NCBI RefSeq assembly: GCF_024347395.1 | Contig: NZ_AP025473.1 | Location: 1,310,280-1,374,279 of the forward strand | Direction: 5' to 3' | Origin: Vibrio cortegadensis | GTDB lineage: Bacteria > Pseudomonadota > Gammaproteobacteria > Enterobacterales > Vibrionaceae | DNA: 64,000 nt | Notes under the pieces: generated by a model | Told to the model about the DNA's origin: nothing | The model's database searches: none | The model's input: only the letters and a program-made list of their open reading frames with translations | Made by a program: the position numbers and the translations under genes | Part shown: positions 63,101 through 64,000 of the stretch, one piece after another | Numbering within the stretch: position 1 is the stretch's first letter | Layout of the letters: each line of letters opens with the position of its first letter

Positions 63101-64000
63101 TCGTTGTCGTCATCGGTATCCGCGTTATTACCTGTGCCGTCTTTATCAGAGTCGAGGCTTTCTGCTTTGTTATCTGGGAACGCATCTTGTGCATTGTCGA
63201 CGCCATCACCATCGCGATCGCTGTCTTCACTGTCGGCAATCAAGTCGCCATCCAGATCCGCAGGTTTACTGGCAGAACTTAATGGATCGCTACCGAGACG
63301 CGCTTCATCCGCATCACTCCAACCATCGTTGTCGTCATCCGTGTCCGTGTTATTGCCCGTGCCGTCTTTGTCACTATCAAGGCTTTCCGCTTTATTGTCT
63401 GGGAACGCATCTTGTGCATTGTCGACGCCGTCGCCATCACGATCGTTGTCTTCACTGTCGGCAATCAAATCACCATCCAGATCCGCAGGCTTGCTGGCGG
63501 CACTTAATGGATCGCTACCAAGACGCGCTTCGTCCGCATCACTCCAACCATCGTTGTCGTCATCGGTGTCGGCATTGTTACCCGTGCCGTCTTTGTCACT
63601 ATCAAGGCTTTCCGCTTTATTGTCTGGGAACGCATCTTGAGCATTGTCGACGCCGTCGCCATCACGGTCGCTGTCTTCACTGTCGGCAATCAAATCGCCA
63701 TCCAGATCCGCAGGCTTGCTGGCGGCACTTAATGGATCGCTACCAAGACGTGCTTCGTCAGCATCACTCCAACCATCGTTGTCGTCATCCGTATCCGCAT
63801 TGTTGCCCGTGCCGTCTTTGTCACTATCAAGGCTTTCCGCTTTATTGTCTGGGAACGCATCTTGTGCATTGTCGACGCCATCACCATCACGATCGTTGTC
63901 TTCACTGTCGGCAATCAAGTCGCCATCCAGATCCGCAGGCTTGCTGACGGCACTTAATGGATCGCTACCGAGACGCGCTTCATCCGCATCACTCCAACCA
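57199..64000 (-). CDS. Giant repeat-containing amylopullulanase (pullulanase plus alpha-amylase), 5' end outside the window
   Basis: The frame is open to the window edge; at least 2267 residues are visible and the N-terminus is missing. Order: at least six 75-residue acidic repeats (DRDGDGVDNAQDAFPDNKAES...), a CBM41-like domain near 62,400-62,100, and pullulanase N2/CBM48-like domains (GSWIEDGQSQFRLWAPTA). A GH13 pullulanase follows with FNWGYDPYHYTAPEGSY, DVVFNHT, GFRFDLMGHL, FYGEGWDFGE and SKHDNQ. Two beta modules (YLRGIFNGWD and YVRGTLTDWD) lead to a GH13_5-type alpha-amylase (57,199 to about 58,690) with MQYFHWY, DVVLNHK, GFRLDAIKH, VGEYWDY and VENHDTQ. It would cut alpha-1,6 and alpha-1,4 links of glycogen, starch or pullulan outside the cell. 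Confidence 0.92.
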   Translation of the reverse strand, partial: GWSDADEARLGSDPLSAVSKPADLDGDLIADSEDNDRDGDGVDNAQDAFPDNKAESLDSDKDGTGNNADTDDDNDGWSDADEARLGSDPLSAASKPADLDGDLIADSEDSDRDGDGVDNAQDAFPDNKAESLDSDKDGTGNNADTDDDNDGWSDADEARLGSDPLSAASKPADLDGDLIADSEDNDRDGDGVDNAQDAFPDNKAESLDSDKDGTGNNTDTDDDNDGWSDADEARLGSDPLSSASKPADLDGDLIADSEDSDRDGDGVDNAQDAFPDNKAESLDSDKDGTGNNADTDDDNDGWSDADEARLGSDPLSAASKPADLDGDLIADSEDSDRDGDGVDNAQDAFPDNKAESLDSDKDGTGNNADTDDDNDGWSDADEARLGSDPLSAASKPADLDGDLIADSEDNDRDGDGVDNAQDAFPDNKAESLDSDKDGTGNNADTDDDNDGWSDADEARLGSDPLDATSKPMDQDGDGVIDSEDAFPLDRFETRDSNKDGWGDFASSDDDGDGTPDSIDLTPAGSSTSSPTYSEALIYYKRKDSNYDGWGLHLWDNETCNAVETVTEWDAPYTVTEDAGEQGVLFRVAIKPENNGCLNFVIHKDDERALGDEDLKVELYKSNIVYTLDGNNTAYYRPLTEAPVTLSGASAHWLAVDNVAWNMIDGADSYQLWTNPNGNADLWMNPNGTTFLGNPDGFTKLPLDPSGTLDDARYPHLKGRSTFQTEIGSEQAKSLLKQHPIAVALDAEGKLLAATRVQFPFVIDELYTASNDDADEAQLGSWIEDGQSQFRLWAPTANKVELYLYDEQKTPLEQSPVVMNEDTATGIWSFDGDVGLQGSFYRYRVQVFHPKTNHLEWMTTTDPYSVSLSTSSRYSQLVDLAASETKPVGWDSQDIKPIEKPEDNIIYELHVRDFSDSDEQGTPAYDGKYLAFTEEERDSVKQLKSLREAGLNTIHLLPTFDISSVAEEEAKRIDLKDDINKLCHADTGLKPDAQICSRADSGTIASVLESLDPATGDAQMLMLELRGMDGFNWGYDPYHYTAPEGSYAVESDGMPRIREYRTMVQSLHNMGFRVIQDVVFNHTNASGLYNSSVLDKVVPGYYHRYNPDNGYIESSTCCDNTASEHRMFEKLVADSLVTWSKAYKIDGFRFDLMGHLMKSSIEKALAEVKKVDTDTWFYGEGWDFGEVFQNGRGVNSSQWNMAGTGIGTYNDRLRDAVRGDHSDPMNATPGFANAGDRFDNMGGKMDLIRLGMTGNLQEYPIPTTGGPIVLGRDYNFGGHGAGYAADPQEAVNYVSKHDNQTLWDINQYKAKGDVTPLDRARMQILGLAPVMLGQGVPFLHMGTELLRSKSMERNSYDSGDWYNRVDFSKKTNNWNVGLPYEKEDGANWDWIKAIIANPETQVTYDEISWADARFKELLSIRSGSELMRLGQTEQILKRVRFHALGDKARPGTIVMSIDDGVAVGDDLDPNNQALVVAINSSIWEQRVAIPGADGFELHPVLKAGNDERIIAARVDGGELVLPGLTAVVFVKPQVAEEGQGAGMDVGPLNEAIYLRGIFNGWDTSLEMSYKGSDRYEAEIELGADSSYQFKIAASEWSAPHPQYNGFNLNVGEGSYSWDKEADGNLNISIISEGKYRFVLDLSDPNKAKLVVIAPEGADVISAPPYGDEAIYVRGTLTDWDEGSQMSYIGEDKYWTQITLQPGDYEFKLASDDWSTVKIEFSDLSLGASGLTLEDSGTDNRILIKVTAPGQYEFEFDAANHILLVKPVESEVVNGVMMQYFHWYNSEKDDLWIKVADQAQSLADKGITALWLPPAYKAMKRDDGTLGVGYATYDLYDLGEFNQQETVRTRYGDKDQYLAAISSAHTAGVKVYADVVLNHKMGADGVELVDAVRVDRNNRNTEIGEKQVSAWTRFNFPERGHTYSDFEWRWYHFDGVDWDQADSESSIFKFKGAGKAWDSQVSDEYGNYDYLMGADLDMDHPDVVAELKKWGVWYTNFANLDGFRLDAIKHIKKDFFKDWIDQVRRKTDKALFTVGEYWDYDIGTLQGYLKDTGYRMSLFDAPLHLNFHKASKESGGYDMGSLLNGTLMQSNPAQAVTLVENHDTQPLQALESPVEDWFKPLAYAFILLREEGYPNIFYADYYGASYRDKGKDGNFYDITLKSHKGVLDTLLGVRRTYAYGTQHSYLDTQDVIGWTREGDSQHPGGVAVLMTDNSYEGKKWMKIGSAYVDDCYIDTLKQYDVTDKVCVNADGWAEFKTKPGSVSVWVRE
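62569..64000 (-). repeat. 225-bp tandem repeats encoding calcium-binding-type modules
   Basis: Six full 225-bp units plus a partial one, continuing past the window edge. Units are nearly identical at DNA level, differing mainly at synonymous sites and at Asn/Ser in SED-N/S-DRDGDG. Each 75-residue module is rich in DxDxDG-type loops like thrombospondin type 3 repeats, expected to bind calcium and form a stiff rod. Near identity points to recent expansion or gene conversion. Confidence 0.92.

Noticed and set aside
62447..63947. Long plus-strand open frames (397 and 453 codons) opposite the amylopullulanase repeats
   Set aside because: They are mirror frames of the 225-bp repeats, rich in Ser/Leu/Pro or His/Arg, with no ribosome site or known domain; the minus frame continues into clear enzyme domains.

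Overview
The window looks like chromosomal DNA of a marine gammaproteobacterium, most probably a Vibrio or close Vibrionaceae relative. This is inferred from gene content: chitinase, amylopullulanase, inosine-guanosine kinase next to formate-tetrahydrofolate ligase, yejABEF, yqhC/yqhD, TyrR-type control of tyrP, many c-di-GMP proteins, and moderate GC with AT-rich intergenic DNA. No rRNA, tRNA, CRISPR, integrase, transposase or phage gene was seen.

Layout. 0-6.5 kb: a small cytochrome c, a TriABC-like efflux operon (two lipoprotein adaptors plus one RND pump, minus strand) and its divergent TetR regulator. 6.6-19 kb: an EAL phosphodiesterase, an FKBP isomerase, a DEAD-box helicase preceded by thirteen 16-bp tandem repeats, an unlisted 41-residue acidic protein, tyrP with an elaborate leader (operator-like palindrome, TyrR box, leader ORF, hairpin), a chemoreceptor, a zinc-ribbon protein, a HAD phosphatase and an HD-GYP protein. 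19-36 kb: creA, gsk, fhs (with a PurR-like box), a diguanylate cyclase, a large GH18 chitinase, yqhC/yqhD, a polar amino acid ABC transporter and a proline-iminopeptidase-type hydrolase. 36-43 kb: an S4 RNA-binding protein and the yejABEF peptide importer.

43-57 kb is the most unusual region. A minus-strand operon encodes two di-haem peroxidase-like proteins, a Tat-exported Rieske protein and an arsenite-oxidase-family molybdoenzyme. This gene set is the signature of dissimilatory iodate reductase (idrABP1P2). The AioA-type active site keeps His196, Arg432 and His436 but has Ser204 where arsenite oxidases have Glu. A pseudoazurin-like copper protein with a Fur-like box converges on the operon. 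Divergent from it lie a HEAT-repeat protein and a sensor kinase/NtrC-family regulator pair. A sigma54-like promoter (GG-N10-GC) precedes the idr operon and another precedes the HEAT gene. This suggests an AioSR-like, sigma54-dependent, inducible iodate respiration module.

57-64 kb: a giant exported enzyme, truncated by the window edge. It fuses at least six nearly identical 75-residue acidic calcium-binding-type repeats, a pullulanase and a GH13_5 alpha-amylase. With the chitinase it points to a polysaccharide-degrading marine lifestyle.

CDS starts were moved from the longest ORF where a Shine-Dalgarno site or signal peptide decided the matter. All functions come from reading motifs by eye; no database search was run.
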